Positions 17,486-25,234 of a stretch of DNA of 64,000 bases are shown in pieces. How positions within the stretch are numbered: position 1 is the stretch's first letter; every line of letters begins with the position of its first letter. Below the pieces are notes generated by a model, which had not been told where the DNA came from, made no database searches, and saw only the letters and a list, made by a program, of their open reading frames with translations. This stretch comes from Arcicella sp038230735. GTDB taxonomy: Bacteria > Bacteroidota > Bacteroidia > Cytophagales > Spirosomataceae. The stretch spans positions 35,905 to 99,904 of the forward strand of contig JBBRMR010000007.1 of assembly GCA_038230735.1 (NCBI GenBank). Direction: 5' to 3'. A program made the translations under genes and the position numbers.

Positions 17486-17842
17486 ATGAAAAAGCAATTA
17501 TCAATTATCGCAATCTTAGTATTTTTCTTCACTTCTTTCAGTTCTGTTCATGCCCAAGATGCAAAAGCAAAAACGGTAACTTTCAAGTTTAAAAACAATA
17601 GTATTTTGCCGCATAAATATACTTTTATTACCTATGCTCCCAACTCAAAAGAAAATGGTACGGTTGGCGATGTTTTCATTCCAAATGGAACAAAAGAGTT
17701 TAAAGTTTTGGTCGGAACAAAAATTTATTTAGCCGATAGAAAAGAAGTAAAAATAGTGATGGGGGGAAATCAATTAGCGGGTGAACCATTTTATATTGTT
17801 AAATTGGAAGACGATGGAAAGATTATTAATTTGAGGAAATAG
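17486..17842 (+). CDS. Small secreted protein, paralogue of the preceding gene
   Basis: Exported protein of 118 residues: signal peptide about 1-23 (ending VHAQ), then a single beta-rich module with TVTFKFKNNSILPHKYTF, FIPNGTKEFKVLVGTKIYL and a C-terminal IINLRK. It aligns with the second half of the 237-residue neighbour over its full mature length, so the pair arose by duplication. The GTKIY strand is the best-conserved point. Probably periplasmic or surface; function unknown. Confidence 0.78.
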   Translation: MKKQLSIIAILVFFFTSFSSVHAQDAKAKTVTFKFKNNSILPHKYTFITYAPNSKENGTVGDVFIPNGTKEFKVLVGTKIYLADRKEVKIVMGGNQLAGEPFYIVKLEDDGKIINLRK

Positions 17843-17857
17843 TAGTCCAATTAGCTC

Positions 17858-17926
17858 CAAAAGATGATTCGAGTCGTTCCAAATCATCTTTTGAGACGAT
17901 GAACGTTCTGATTCTTCCCAAATTTG
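17858..17926 (+). promoter_or_regulatory. Second paired 22-bp direct-repeat operator and promoter
   Basis: Units at 17858-17879 and 17880-17901 match the pair at 16640-16683 (consensus CAAATCATswTTyrAGaCG). The -7-like CAAATTTG is at 17919-17926, again 17 bp after the second unit. Identical geometry at two promoters strongly suggests one activator. Confidence 0.6.
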
Positions 17927-17969
17927 TATCATCAATCGCAACGAAGCGGTTACTTAATTCTTAGAAATC

Positions 17970-18455
17970 ATGGAAACTATATTCGCTAAAATCATTAAAC
18001 CTGTTTATACCTCACATTGGTACACCGACTTACTTTTGGCTCTTCCACGCATCATTGGCTGTTATTTTTTAGCCGTTAATTTCGGTGGAAGCAAATTTCC
18101 TTGTCCAGATTGGTTTATTCAAGATATGGTAAAATTTGGTGGAGTTTTTGCCATCTTTCCTACATTCTTTGCTTGGGCTGCGGTGTTGGCTGAAACATTT
18201 GGAGGAGCGTTATTAGTGATGGGTTTATTCACTCGTTTTGCAGGATTCATGGTGATGTGTACGATGTTGGTAGCGATTTTCTTTCAAAAATGGGGTGGTG
18301 AAGTGTGGGAAATGTTACCAGCAATGGGCTTTTTGTGGATTTCAATTTATGTCGTGGTAATGGGTTCGGGAAGGTTTGGGATTGACCATTTTATTGCTCA
18401 GAAGTTGTTTAGCCACGAAGACACAAAGGTTCTAAGTAATGTTTATGTTCGATGA
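17970..18455 (+). CDS. DoxX-family membrane protein
   Basis: Inner-membrane protein of 161 residues with four hydrophobic helices, and LLLALPRIIGCYFLAVNFGGSKF near the start, LAETFGGALLVMGLFTRFAGFM in the middle, typical of DoxX/DoxD-like proteins. Members are linked to redox or thiosulfate metabolism and often act with an electron-transfer partner; none is next to it here. It is downstream of the second paired-repeat operator and about 80 bp upstream of an AraC-type regulator, which probably controls it. Confidence 0.85.
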   Translation: METIFAKIIKPVYTSHWYTDLLLALPRIIGCYFLAVNFGGSKFPCPDWFIQDMVKFGGVFAIFPTFFAWAAVLAETFGGALLVMGLFTRFAGFMVMCTMLVAIFFQKWGGEVWEMLPAMGFLWISIYVVVMGSGRFGIDHFIAQKLFSHEDTKVLSNVYVR

Positions 18456-18533
18456 AAAATTACAAACTTTGTGCCTTGGGGGTAACATCTTTGTTAAATT
18501 CATGGCGAAAATACCCCTTAAAATATAATCACT

Positions 18534-19661
18534 ATGGAAATCTACTGGTCTTATTATTCTACACCCCTTTGGTTTGGCTTCATACAAGCGTGGATTTATG
18601 CCATTTTATTGTGGAATCGAGCCAGACAAAATAACCGCCTTTCTGATGTTTTGTTAGGTTTGGTTTTGGTGGGAATGGCTTTCAATATTTGGGAATACAT
18701 GCTCGGTTTTTCGGGTATTGAAATTCTATGGAAACAGCTCAATTTTTTTCCACGAACATTAGGTTATGCTTTTGCTCCGCTTTGTTACTTTTATTTCAAA
18801 AGCCAAATTGATAAAGATTTTAGATTTTCAAAGCAGGATATTTGGAATTTCTTACCCTTTATAATTCATACGGTTTATCACGTTGGCGTTTTTTCGATGG
18901 GTCAAGATTTTGTAAAAACGGTCGAAAAAAACTTTCACGGACCTTTCTATATTCCTTATATTGAAACTTACGGAGAGATACTTTTAGATGGTTTTTACAT
19001 TTATAAATGTTTAAAATTATATAATCAGTATCATAAATGGACTAAAACGCAATTTTCGGATACTGAGTCGGTGAGTTTTAAATGGTTTCGTAACTTCCTA
19101 ATTGTCTTGATATTAACGTTTTTTGTTTATGTATTGAAGATGATAATTGACAGTATTTACAACCTTGATTTCAAGCAAGATTGGTGGGATAATTTAGTTG
19201 AAGTTGCCTTGATTTATTACGTTTCTATCACGGGTTATGCACAAGCACAACCCACAACGGGTTTGGTTTTCAAAGAAGAGGAACATAAGGTTGAAAATAT
19301 CCAAAAAGAGAAATTTAATGAGGAAGAATTAGAAAATTGGAAAATAAAAATTCTAAAACTTATGCAGGATGAAAAACTCTATCTACAACCTGAACTGAAC
19401 CTTTCAGATATTTCAAACCGATTAAAAACCAATATTTCCGTACTTTCGGGCGTGGTGAACAATGCATTTGGAAAGAATTTTAATGATTTTGTTAATGAAT
19501 ACAGAGTGAATGAATTTAAGGAAAGAATCCTTTTACCCGAAAATAAAAATATTACTCTTTTGGGTATTGCCTTCGACTGCGGATTTAACTCGAAAGCAAC
19601 ATTCAATCGTTCGTTTAAAAAATTTACGGGCAAAGCGCCCAAAGAGTTTTTGGAGGTTTAG
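18534..19661 (+). CDS. Membrane-anchored AraC-family transcriptional regulator
   Basis: Protein of 375 residues: seven hydrophobic helices in residues 1-235, a short linker, and an AraC-type double helix-turn-helix at about 285-372 (LNLSDISNRLKTNISVLSGVVN, then ITLLGIAFDCGFNSKATFNRSFKKFTGKAPKEF). Such 7TM-AraC proteins are common in Bacteroidota and sense signals at the membrane. A -7-like CATCTTTG lies about 40 bp upstream. Two paired 22-bp operators upstream (16640 and 17858) are natural candidates for its targets. Regulator and targets are adjacent, as usual for local activators. Confidence 0.9.
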   Translation: MEIYWSYYSTPLWFGFIQAWIYAILLWNRARQNNRLSDVLLGLVLVGMAFNIWEYMLGFSGIEILWKQLNFFPRTLGYAFAPLCYFYFKSQIDKDFRFSKQDIWNFLPFIIHTVYHVGVFSMGQDFVKTVEKNFHGPFYIPYIETYGEILLDGFYIYKCLKLYNQYHKWTKTQFSDTESVSFKWFRNFLIVLILTFFVYVLKMIIDSIYNLDFKQDWWDNLVEVALIYYVSITGYAQAQPTTGLVFKEEEHKVENIQKEKFNEEELENWKIKILKLMQDEKLYLQPELNLSDISNRLKTNISVLSGVVNNAFGKNFNDFVNEYRVNEFKERILLPENKNITLLGIAFDCGFNSKATFNRSFKKFTGKAPKEFLEV

Positions 19662-19691
19662 CGTAAAATAATAGAGGGTGTTAAAAGAAGT

Positions 19692-20045
19692 TTACGTAAT
19701 TAACTTGTTGTAAATCAGCCAAATAATATAGCCAATGATTCCACCAACGGCATCTGCCAAAGCATCATACCAGTCAAAGCCACGATGAAAAGATTTTGGG
19801 AGAATGGCTTGCCAAAACTCAATACCAATGCCGTAAAGTGTTGCCATCAAAATAATCAACCAAGGATTTGAACTATGAAAAGCCCAAAAGAACGAAAATC
19901 CAGCAAAAGCAATGAAATGAAGCGTTTTATCATTATTGATTTTGGGTAAATTGGCACTTGGATAACTACACAAGACGAAAATAATTACCGTCCAAAGAAT
20001 GGCAATATATTTTGAAGAGACAACGGTATTTATTTTTTCAATCAT
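19692..20045 (-). CDS. VanZ-like membrane protein
   Basis: Small membrane protein of 117 residues with four helices. The VanZ-like signature is visible: a first helix with WTVIIFVLCSYP, NNDKTLHFIAFAGFSFFW in the second, and FDWYDALADAVGGIIGYIIW in the last. VanZ gives low teicoplanin resistance in enterococci; most relatives have no known role. It is convergent with the AraC gene, with only 30 bp between the stops and no clear terminator. Monocistronic. Confidence 0.85.
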   Translation of the reverse strand: MIEKINTVVSSKYIAILWTVIIFVLCSYPSANLPKINNDKTLHFIAFAGFSFFWAFHSSNPWLIILMATLYGIGIEFWQAILPKSFHRGFDWYDALADAVGGIIGYIIWLIYNKLIT

Positions 20046-20109
20046 CTTATAAAATTACAATTTGAAAATGAATCATTAAAGGTAAATGGCTAATTTTATG
20101 CAGATTCCC

Positions 20110-20129
20110 GTTCACGGTTTGCCGTGAAC
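20110..20129. repeat. Short palindrome upstream of the alkyltransferase-like gene
   Basis: GTTCACGG-TTTG-CCGTGAAC, a perfect 8-bp stem with a 4-nt loop, between divergent genes. It may be a small dispersed repeat or an operator; no second copy was found in the window. Confidence 0.4.
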
Positions 20130-20145
20130 CGTTTACCGATAGCTT

Positions 20146-20466
20146 ATGAAGAATTCTTTTGACGATATTTACCAAGTAGTCCGCCTCATTCCCGAAGGTA
20201 GAGTAACATCCTACGGTGCAATTGCCGAATATTTGGGCAGTAAAGGTGGAGCAAGAATGGTAGGTTGGGCAATGAATTCTTCTCACGGAGACTCATCAAT
20301 CCCCGCCCACCGAGTAGTGAATAGGGCAGGGCTGCTAAGTGGAAAAGCGTTTTTTGGAGGAAATAGAATGCAAGAACTTCTTGAATCAGAGGGTCTTATG
20401 ATAGAAGATAATAAAATTAAAAACTTCAATAAACACTATTGGATTCCAAAAGACGAATTACTTTGA
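20146..20466 (+). CDS. Alkyltransferase-like (ATL/MGMT-family) protein
   Basis: Protein of 106 residues with the winged-helix DNA-binding part of O6-methylguanine methyltransferase: YQVVRLIPEGRVTSYGAIAEYLG, then ARMVGWAMNSS with the Arg finger. The active-site PCHRV is replaced by IPAHRVVN, so the alkyl-accepting Cys is Ala. This is the hallmark of ATL proteins, which bind and flip alkylated guanine and hand it to nucleotide excision repair without repairing it. It starts about 100 bp from the divergent VanZ gene and is monocistronic. Confidence 0.9.
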   Translation: MKNSFDDIYQVVRLIPEGRVTSYGAIAEYLGSKGGARMVGWAMNSSHGDSSIPAHRVVNRAGLLSGKAFFGGNRMQELLESEGLMIEDNKIKNFNKHYWIPKDELL

Positions 20467-20541
20467 AACAAAAAAAGCCATTCACACCAAGCGAATGACT
20501 CTTTTTTTCAATTATCGAATCCCGAATATATAGAAACGAAA

Positions 20542-21132
20542 CTAACTTCTTGGAAACATCTTATAAGTAATATTTACTCTTTCGGTATTCTCAGTAACAA
20601 CTCCTGCGTAAAATCCAGATAAAACTGCCGCCGTTGGAATGTCAATATTATCTAAATTTATAATATTCCAATTCACTTTCTTAGCATCAATACTCAAATG
20701 CAACACTAACGAATTTTTTCCTTCTTCAATAATATCCCAAGCCACTTCTTGACCATCTTTAAATTCCATAACCAGCTTCGTATTGTTGTCTCTCAAATCC
20801 CAAATACCTTGGTGTTTTTTACCACTTCCGTCCGTATAAATCACTTTTTCATCGGGAGAAATTTTAAAGGCTTCTTTTGAATAATCTTGCAAATTAGCAT
20901 CAATTCCTCTTTCGTATAGTACATTCTTGCGAGCATCTGCTTGATAATTAATCATATTCACCACCCAATTTTTTGATAATAATCTTACAAAATCTTCATT
21001 ATCTACTGGTTCTTTTACGACAATTGATTTACTCTGTGAAACGGAAACATTACTTTGTTGTTTTACTTTGCACGCATAAACAACCGAGCCAATTAATAAA
21101 ATGGCTGCGATTACTTTCATCATTTTTATCAT
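20542..21132 (-). CDS. Predicted lipoprotein, unknown function
   Basis: Lipoprotein of up to 196 residues; alternative starts at Met4 or Met5 do not change the lipobox (GSVVYAC). The mature protein has a strand-rich pattern with LSKNWVVNMINYQAD, IYTDGSGKKHQGIWDLRDNNTKLVMEF and EGKNSLVLHLSID, reminiscent of lipocalin-like stress lipoproteins, but I cannot place it in a named family. It is convergent with the ATL gene and probably outer-membrane attached. A 576-bp intergenic stretch separates it from rlmB. Confidence 0.72.
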   Translation of the reverse strand: MIKMMKVIAAILLIGSVVYACKVKQQSNVSVSQSKSIVVKEPVDNEDFVRLLSKNWVVNMINYQADARKNVLYERGIDANLQDYSKEAFKISPDEKVIYTDGSGKKHQGIWDLRDNNTKLVMEFKDGQEVAWDIIEEGKNSLVLHLSIDAKKVNWNIINLDNIDIPTAAVLSGFYAGVVTENTERVNITYKMFPRS

Positions 21133-21708
21133 ATCCTTACTTTAGATTGATGCAAACCTCTTTTGGTTCACGTGTATAAAAAATTAACCCATGACTTCTT
21201 TACGAAGCACGTTATAGATTAAAAAAATAATTTAGTGGATTTTGTGTGTTTTAGGATTATTCTGTGGAAATAATTTCCCGTAATACGGCGGAATTTAGAA
21301 ATACGTGGTAGCAAGTTGCTGATTTTCAGCATTTTAAGAGTGGTATTTGATTATGAGACTTCAAAGAACGATTTGTACATTTCCACAGACAGTCCGTAAA
21401 GATAATACTATTTATATTACAAAAACAAGCCGTTTAATAAAAAACATAGCGTTTTTTACTCAATATTGAGATAAACTAATAAAAAACAGGATTATTGTAA
21501 TAATTATACAAATCTTAGAAAAGTTAAATTCTTAAAACAACCTAACTAACGAATATTAAACATGATTATTCCAATTTTTAATCCGAACTTTGTAATGTAT
21601 TAAGTATTAAGCAATAGGTATTAAGTAAACAACAGTACCAGCTATTTACGTCTTTTACCGAACCGAAGCAACGGTCGCATCGAACAACGACAATCGAATA
21701 ACGAAATA
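21133..21708. other. Intergenic region, no gene seen
   Basis: AT-rich stretch of 576 bp between divergent genes. No convincing reading frame, tRNA or known RNA was seen. A possible -7 element GAACTTTG (about 21587-21594) may serve rlmB, and CTCAATATTGAG (21449-21460) is a perfect 12-bp palindrome of unknown use. Confidence 0.5.
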
Positions 21709-22506
21709 ATGGAATCAGAAAGAAAATCAGATGGGTTTAAAAAACCTTTTAAAAATAACTTCTTCAACAATCAGCCAAAGCCTGAAAACAAAGATATTGT
21801 CTTTGGAATTCAATCGGTTTTAGAAACACTCCGTTCGGGCAAGGAAATAGATAAAATCTTGGTTCAAAGAGAGTTAGGAAGCCTTGAAGTAATGGAATTT
21901 GCCCGTATTCGCAATATTCCTGTTCAAAAAGTTCCTACGGAAAAATTGGACAGAATAACTCGCAAAAATCACCAAGGCGTTATTGCTTTCGTATCTGTTA
22001 TTAACTACGCTAAACTGGAAAATATTGTGGCAGATGTCTATGAAAAAGGACAAGTTCCGCTCATTTTAATTCTCGACCGCATCACCGATGTCCGTAATTT
22101 TGGTGCAATCGCTCGTACTGCTGAATGTACTGGCGTTCATGCCATCGTAATTCCGAGTAAAGGCGGAGCTCAAATAAATTCCGATGCCATGAAAACTTCT
22201 TCGGGAGCGTTGAATTTTATGCCTGTTTGTCGGGAAGATAATTTATTTTTGACCGTAAAATATCTGCAAAATTCTGGCATTCAAGTAGTTGCGTGTTCAG
22301 AAAAACTAACTAAGAATATTTATGACGTTGATTTCTCCGTACCAACTGCCGTAATTATGGGGTCGGAAGAAGACGGTATTTCAGAAGAATTATTGCGAAT
22401 TGCCGATGAATTAGCTGCTATTCCAATGGCTGGGCGAGTTGGTTCACTAAACGTTTCGGTGGCTACTGGTGTAGTTTTGTATGAGGCTGTGAGGAAGAGG
22501 ATATAA
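21709..22506 (+). CDS. rlmB: 23S rRNA (guanosine-2'-O)-methyltransferase RlmB (SpoU/TrmH family)
   Basis: SPOUT methyltransferase of 265 residues. A short basic N-terminal tail precedes the substrate-binding domain (about 25-100, FGIQSVLETLRSGKEIDKILVQ). The SpoU domain carries all three motifs: LDRITDVRNFGAIARTAEC, IMGSEEDGIS and GSLNVSVATGVVLYEAVR, forming the trefoil knot that binds AdoMet. RlmB methylates G2251 of 23S rRNA; other TrmH paralogues are hard to exclude, but the LDRITDVRN-type motif 1 and N-terminal domain favour RlmB. The next gene starts only 18 bp downstream. Confidence 0.88.
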   Translation: MESERKSDGFKKPFKNNFFNNQPKPENKDIVFGIQSVLETLRSGKEIDKILVQRELGSLEVMEFARIRNIPVQKVPTEKLDRITRKNHQGVIAFVSVINYAKLENIVADVYEKGQVPLILILDRITDVRNFGAIARTAECTGVHAIVIPSKGGAQINSDAMKTSSGALNFMPVCREDNLFLTVKYLQNSGIQVVACSEKLTKNIYDVDFSVPTAVIMGSEEDGISEELLRIADELAAIPMAGRVGSLNVSVATGVVLYEAVRKRI

Positions 22507-22524
22507 TTTTTAAATTTCAAAAAC

Positions 22525-23242
22525 ATGAACAGAAAAGATTTTTTAAAATCAAGTGCATTGATAGGAACAAGCTCTATTATTGCCTCAAATAATGCTTTTG
22601 CTCGGAATTTGATCAATAATAACATCGACAAATTAGTGGATGCTAATGGTATTTTTACTCAGCAACCTCTCCCATATTCAGAAAGTTTTTTAGAGCCTTA
22701 CATGGATGCCGAGACTCTGCACCTTCATTACACTTTCCATCACGGCGGGGCAATGAAGGCTGGAAACAAAGATATGGCAATGATTAAAAAGGCACTGGAT
22801 GATAATAATCTGGAAACGGTTGATTATTGGACTAAAAAACTTTCGTATCATTCATCATCTCATATTTTACATTCTATTTTTTGGACAAATCTTACTAATA
22901 AAACTTCTCTACCAACGGGAGATTTATTGAAAAGAATTGAGAAGAAATTTTGAAAGATTGAAAACCTTAATTGCTCAAACCTCTAATAATGTAGATGGAA
23001 ACGGTTGGGGAATTTTGGCGTATCAACCATATTTTGACAGTTTAACGATTTTGCAATGCGAAAATCACGAAAAACTGACACAATGGGGCTGTATTCCGTT
23101 ATTAGTTATTGACGTTTGGGAACACGCCTATTATCTAAAATATAAAAATAAACGTGGCGACTTTGTGGATGCCTTGTTCAATATTATCAATTGGGACAAC
23201 GTATCCCAACGTTTGAACGATGCCTTGAAACTGACAAAATAA
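22525..23242 (+). pseudogene. Exported Fe/Mn superoxide dismutase, frameshifted
   Basis: Two overlapping frames together make one superoxide dismutase. The first (22525-22953) has a Tat-like leader starting MNRKDFLKSS, then the metal-binding His regions LHLHYTFHHGGAM and SSHILHSIFWTNL, and ends at TGA after RIEKKF. The +1 frame continues with FERLKTLIAQ, GNGWGILAYQP and the key IDVWEHAYYLKYKNKRGDF. Intact enzymes read FGSF at the joint, so an 8-nt deletion explains the shift. The junction reads TTT TGA, where a +1 slip would give an enzyme lacking only about three loop residues. Probably a pseudogene; recoding is possible. rlmB precedes it by 18 bp. Confidence 0.88.
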
Positions 23243-23264
23243 ATCAATTTAATTTAACCATAAC

Positions 23265-23301
23265 AGCCTTCTAAACGCTTATCTAAAACGTTTAGAAGGC
23301 T
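23265..23301 (+). terminator. Terminator after the superoxide dismutase locus
   Basis: Perfect 13-bp stem AGCCTTCTAAACG (23265-23277) / CGTTTAGAAGGCT (23289-23301), 11-nt loop, followed by TTTT. Confidence 0.88.
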
Positions 23302-23411
23302 TTTCTATTAATATAATAACCAATTTTAATATCCAATCACCAAACCTCGCTCCCAAAATACCGTTCACTAAATCATCACTCTTCATGGATTTTAATTCCA
23401 TAATCTTATTC

Positions 23412-23419
23412 TATCTTTG
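23412..23419 (+). promoter_or_regulatory. Promoter -7 element of the TapB-like gene
   Basis: TATCTTTG is a perfect TAnnTTTG match 27 bp upstream of the ATG at 23447; T-rich sequence lies at the expected -33 distance. Confidence 0.5.
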
Positions 23420-23446
23420 AAGTAATATTCTAATTTAAAGCAACTT

Positions 23447-24124
23447 ATGAAAAAACTAATCGTATTGTTTATCGCTATCTTTATCTATCAAAATGCTGCA
23501 AAAGCACAAACTTGTGGATATTTATTATTAACCAATAACGCAGAAGTAGAGATGTCGATGTTCGATAAAAAAAATGAGCCTTCGGGAAAGGTCGTTTATA
23601 AGGTACTTTCCAGTAATGGCAAGGAGGCGAAGGTGAGTTCAAAAGTATATAACGAAAAGGGCAAAGAATTGAGTGGGGGGGAGGGAACGTATAGGTGTGA
23701 CGGTACTAATTTTTCTTTCGATATGAAAGCCATGTTACCAGGCGACCAAGCCAAAGCCATGAACATGAAAGATATGGAAGTAAAAACCAACAATGCCACC
23801 CTATATTATCCAAGCAATATGACCGTAGGCACAACTTTACCCGATAATGAATTTACAGCAGAGACATACTCTGGGACGATGAAATTGATGGGAATGTCTT
23901 TTAAGGTTACAAACAGAAAAGTGGAAGGAAAAGAAAGCATCAGCACTCCCGCAGGCACATTCGACTGTTTCAAGATAACGAGTAATCAAGACATAAAAGC
24001 CATTTTTAATTTCAATATGCAAATGACCGAATGGTTTTCGCCAAACGTTGGAGTAGTGAAAACGGAGGCATATCGAAAAGGCTCATTGTTTTCAAGTACC
24101 CTCATTACGAAAATTTCTAAATAG
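23447..24124 (+). CDS. Secreted TapB/DUF3108-like protein
   Basis: Exported protein of 225 residues with a signal peptide (about 1-21, ending AKAQ). The mature part has the DUF3108-like pattern: SMFDKKNEPSGKVVYKVLSSNGK, CDGTNFSFDMKAML, YPSNMTVGTTLPDNEFTAE, then VEGKESISTPAGTFDCFKI and EWFSPNVGVVKTEAY near the end. Related proteins are lipocalin-like beta barrels in the periplasm of many Bacteroidota, with unknown ligand. It has its own promoter and a clear terminator, so it is a single-gene transcript. Confidence 0.85.
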   Translation: MKKLIVLFIAIFIYQNAAKAQTCGYLLLTNNAEVEMSMFDKKNEPSGKVVYKVLSSNGKEAKVSSKVYNEKGKELSGGEGTYRCDGTNFSFDMKAMLPGDQAKAMNMKDMEVKTNNATLYYPSNMTVGTTLPDNEFTAETYSGTMKLMGMSFKVTNRKVEGKESISTPAGTFDCFKITSNQDIKAIFNFNMQMTEWFSPNVGVVKTEAYRKGSLFSSTLITKISK

Positions 24125-24177
24125 CTGATTCATAGGTATTTGAAAATAATTGTTACCATAAATTAGTAGTAATGAAA

Positions 24178-24206
24178 GCCTGATGCCGCTGGTCTCAGGC
24201 TTTTTT
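24178..24206 (+). terminator. Terminator of the TapB-like gene
   Basis: GCCTGA (24178-24183) / TCAGGC (24195-24200), 11-nt loop, then TTTTTT. It also separates this gene from the repeat array that follows. Confidence 0.8.
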
Positions 24207-24230
24207 GTTGGGGTATGGGCAAGTAAAAAG

Positions 24231-24307
24231 AGCATCGCCATAAGCAATGCCCTTTCCCGTCTTACCTCTAAACCTATTTAACTATGAAAAATTTCTGCAC
24301 TATTTAA
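24231..24307 (+). repeat. Leader unit A with 7-codon frame
   Basis: Hairpin GCATCGC / GCAATGC (24232-24250), conserved box 24264-24290, ATG at 24284. The frame reads MKNFCTI and stops at 24307. The hairpin sequence differs from the other units but keeps the stem, which argues for selection on the structure. Confidence 0.6.
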
Positions 24308-24361
24308 ATCTGTTATTTAATCATTTACTCCGTAACTCTCACGCACAAACCTTGAAATTAT

Positions 24362-24525
24362 TAAATTTTTTAAAAAAGTGGTGTCTCCAATGGAAACACC
24401 CTTTCCTGTCTTACCTCTAAACCTATTTAACTATGAAAAATCTTTATTCCAAAGGAAACACGCTTTCCCGTTTCGCCTGTAAAGCTATCGGTACGACATT
24501 TCGCTTAGCTATGAATTTTTTTTAG
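24362..24525 (+). repeat. Leader unit B with 30-codon frame resembling a SusC signal peptide
   Basis: TAAATTTT (24362-24369), hairpin GGTGTCTCC-AAT-GGAAACACC (24380-24400), box 24413-24439, ATG at 24433. The frame (24433-24525) begins MKNLYSKGNTLSRFACKAIG, like the N-termini of many SusC-type receptors in Cytophagales as I remember them, and stops after 30 codons. Its first 45 nt after the fourth codon are also similar to the hairpin-plus-box of the neighbouring units, so it doubles as a degenerate fifth copy. Confidence 0.6.
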
Positions 24526-24611
24526 ATTCTTTGATAAAAAAGTGGTGTCTCCAAAGGAAACACCCTTTCCCGTCTTACCTCTAAACCTATTTAACTATGA
24601 AAATTTTTTAA
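24526..24611 (+). repeat. Leader unit D with 4-codon frame
   Basis: Hairpin GGTGTCTCC-AAA-GGAAACACC (24544-24564), box 24577-24603, ATG at 24597 opening MKIF then TAA (24609-24611). Confidence 0.6.
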
Positions 24612-24671
24612 TTTCTTTTAATAATCTAATCAATACATCTATCAAATTTCTACCTCATAATTCGTAACGAT

Positions 24672-24812
24672 TGGTTTTGAAAAAAGTGGTGTCTCCAAAG
24701 GAAACACCCTTTCCCGTCTTACCTCTAAACCTATTTAACTATGAAAAATCTTGTGTTGTTTAATCAACAACTATGGAAAAAATTAATATCTACCTTTAAA
24801 AATGTTTCTTAA
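24672..24812 (+). repeat. Leader unit E with 23-codon frame
   Basis: TGGTTTTG (24672-24679), the same hairpin as unit D (24688-24708), box 24721-24747, ATG at 24741. The frame gives a 23-residue basic, hydrophobic peptide starting MKNLVLFNQQLW and ends at 24812. Confidence 0.6.
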
Positions 24813-25234
24813 ATGCAATAACTTTATATTGGTAGAAATTGTTTTCTGATTAACTTTCTTAACAATACAACACTAATTTATACTCAATTAGTTCCCGTGT
24901 TTAATACTTATGGTTATCACATTCTTTTAACGATAAGTCTTTTCATAAGTCACACAATTATAAAATATCTTTAGTTTATTTCTTAGAATCGTCTAAATAA
25001 CTTATTTTTATATTAACGCCGCAAAGTTCTGCAATGTTTTATTTCTTTCCAAATTTATCTTGCAATTGTCAGCGAAGCAGTAAGGATAAATACCTATAAT
25101 TTAGTACGTTTCGATATTTAATAGATTTATTACGCCTTTAAACAAAATAATATTTTGCTTTGAATATTAAATAATTGCAAAAATTTTGTTTCTTGATATT
25201 TATCAATAAATTCAATATTCTTAAAATAATACAA
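24813..25234. other. AT-rich intergenic region, no gene seen
   Basis: Very AT-rich stretch between the leader array and the end of pth. No reading frame, tRNA or known RNA was recognised on either strand. Confidence 0.5.

Larger units (their letters stand above)
24207..24812 (+). repeat. Array of four to five hairpin / leader / start-codon units
   Basis: About 0.6 kb of related units without a long gene. Each full unit has a hairpin, CTTTCC-GTCTTACC, and a 27-bp box identical in four units (24264-24290, 24413-24439, 24577-24603, 24721-24747) that ends in ACTATGAAAA. Unit spacing is 149, 164 and 144 bp. Arms of the hairpin differ between the first unit and the others but keep pairing. A T-rich TTTG/TTTT block lies 8-10 nt before the hairpin in three units, as a promoter would. 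Each ATG opens only a short frame of 4 to 30 codons. Another copy lies at 32097-32123 on the minus strand. The unit looks like a mobile or amplified 5' leader. Confidence 0.8.

Noticed and set aside
21449..21460. CTCAATATTGAG as a third copy of the lytTR operator
   Set aside because: Only the central CAATATTG is shared; the G/C arms, spacing and -7 element of the other two are missing.
24207..24812. CRISPR-like array from the regular repeats
   Set aside because: Unit spacing (144-164 bp) is too long and irregular, repeats contain a hairpin and a start codon, and there are no cas genes in the window.
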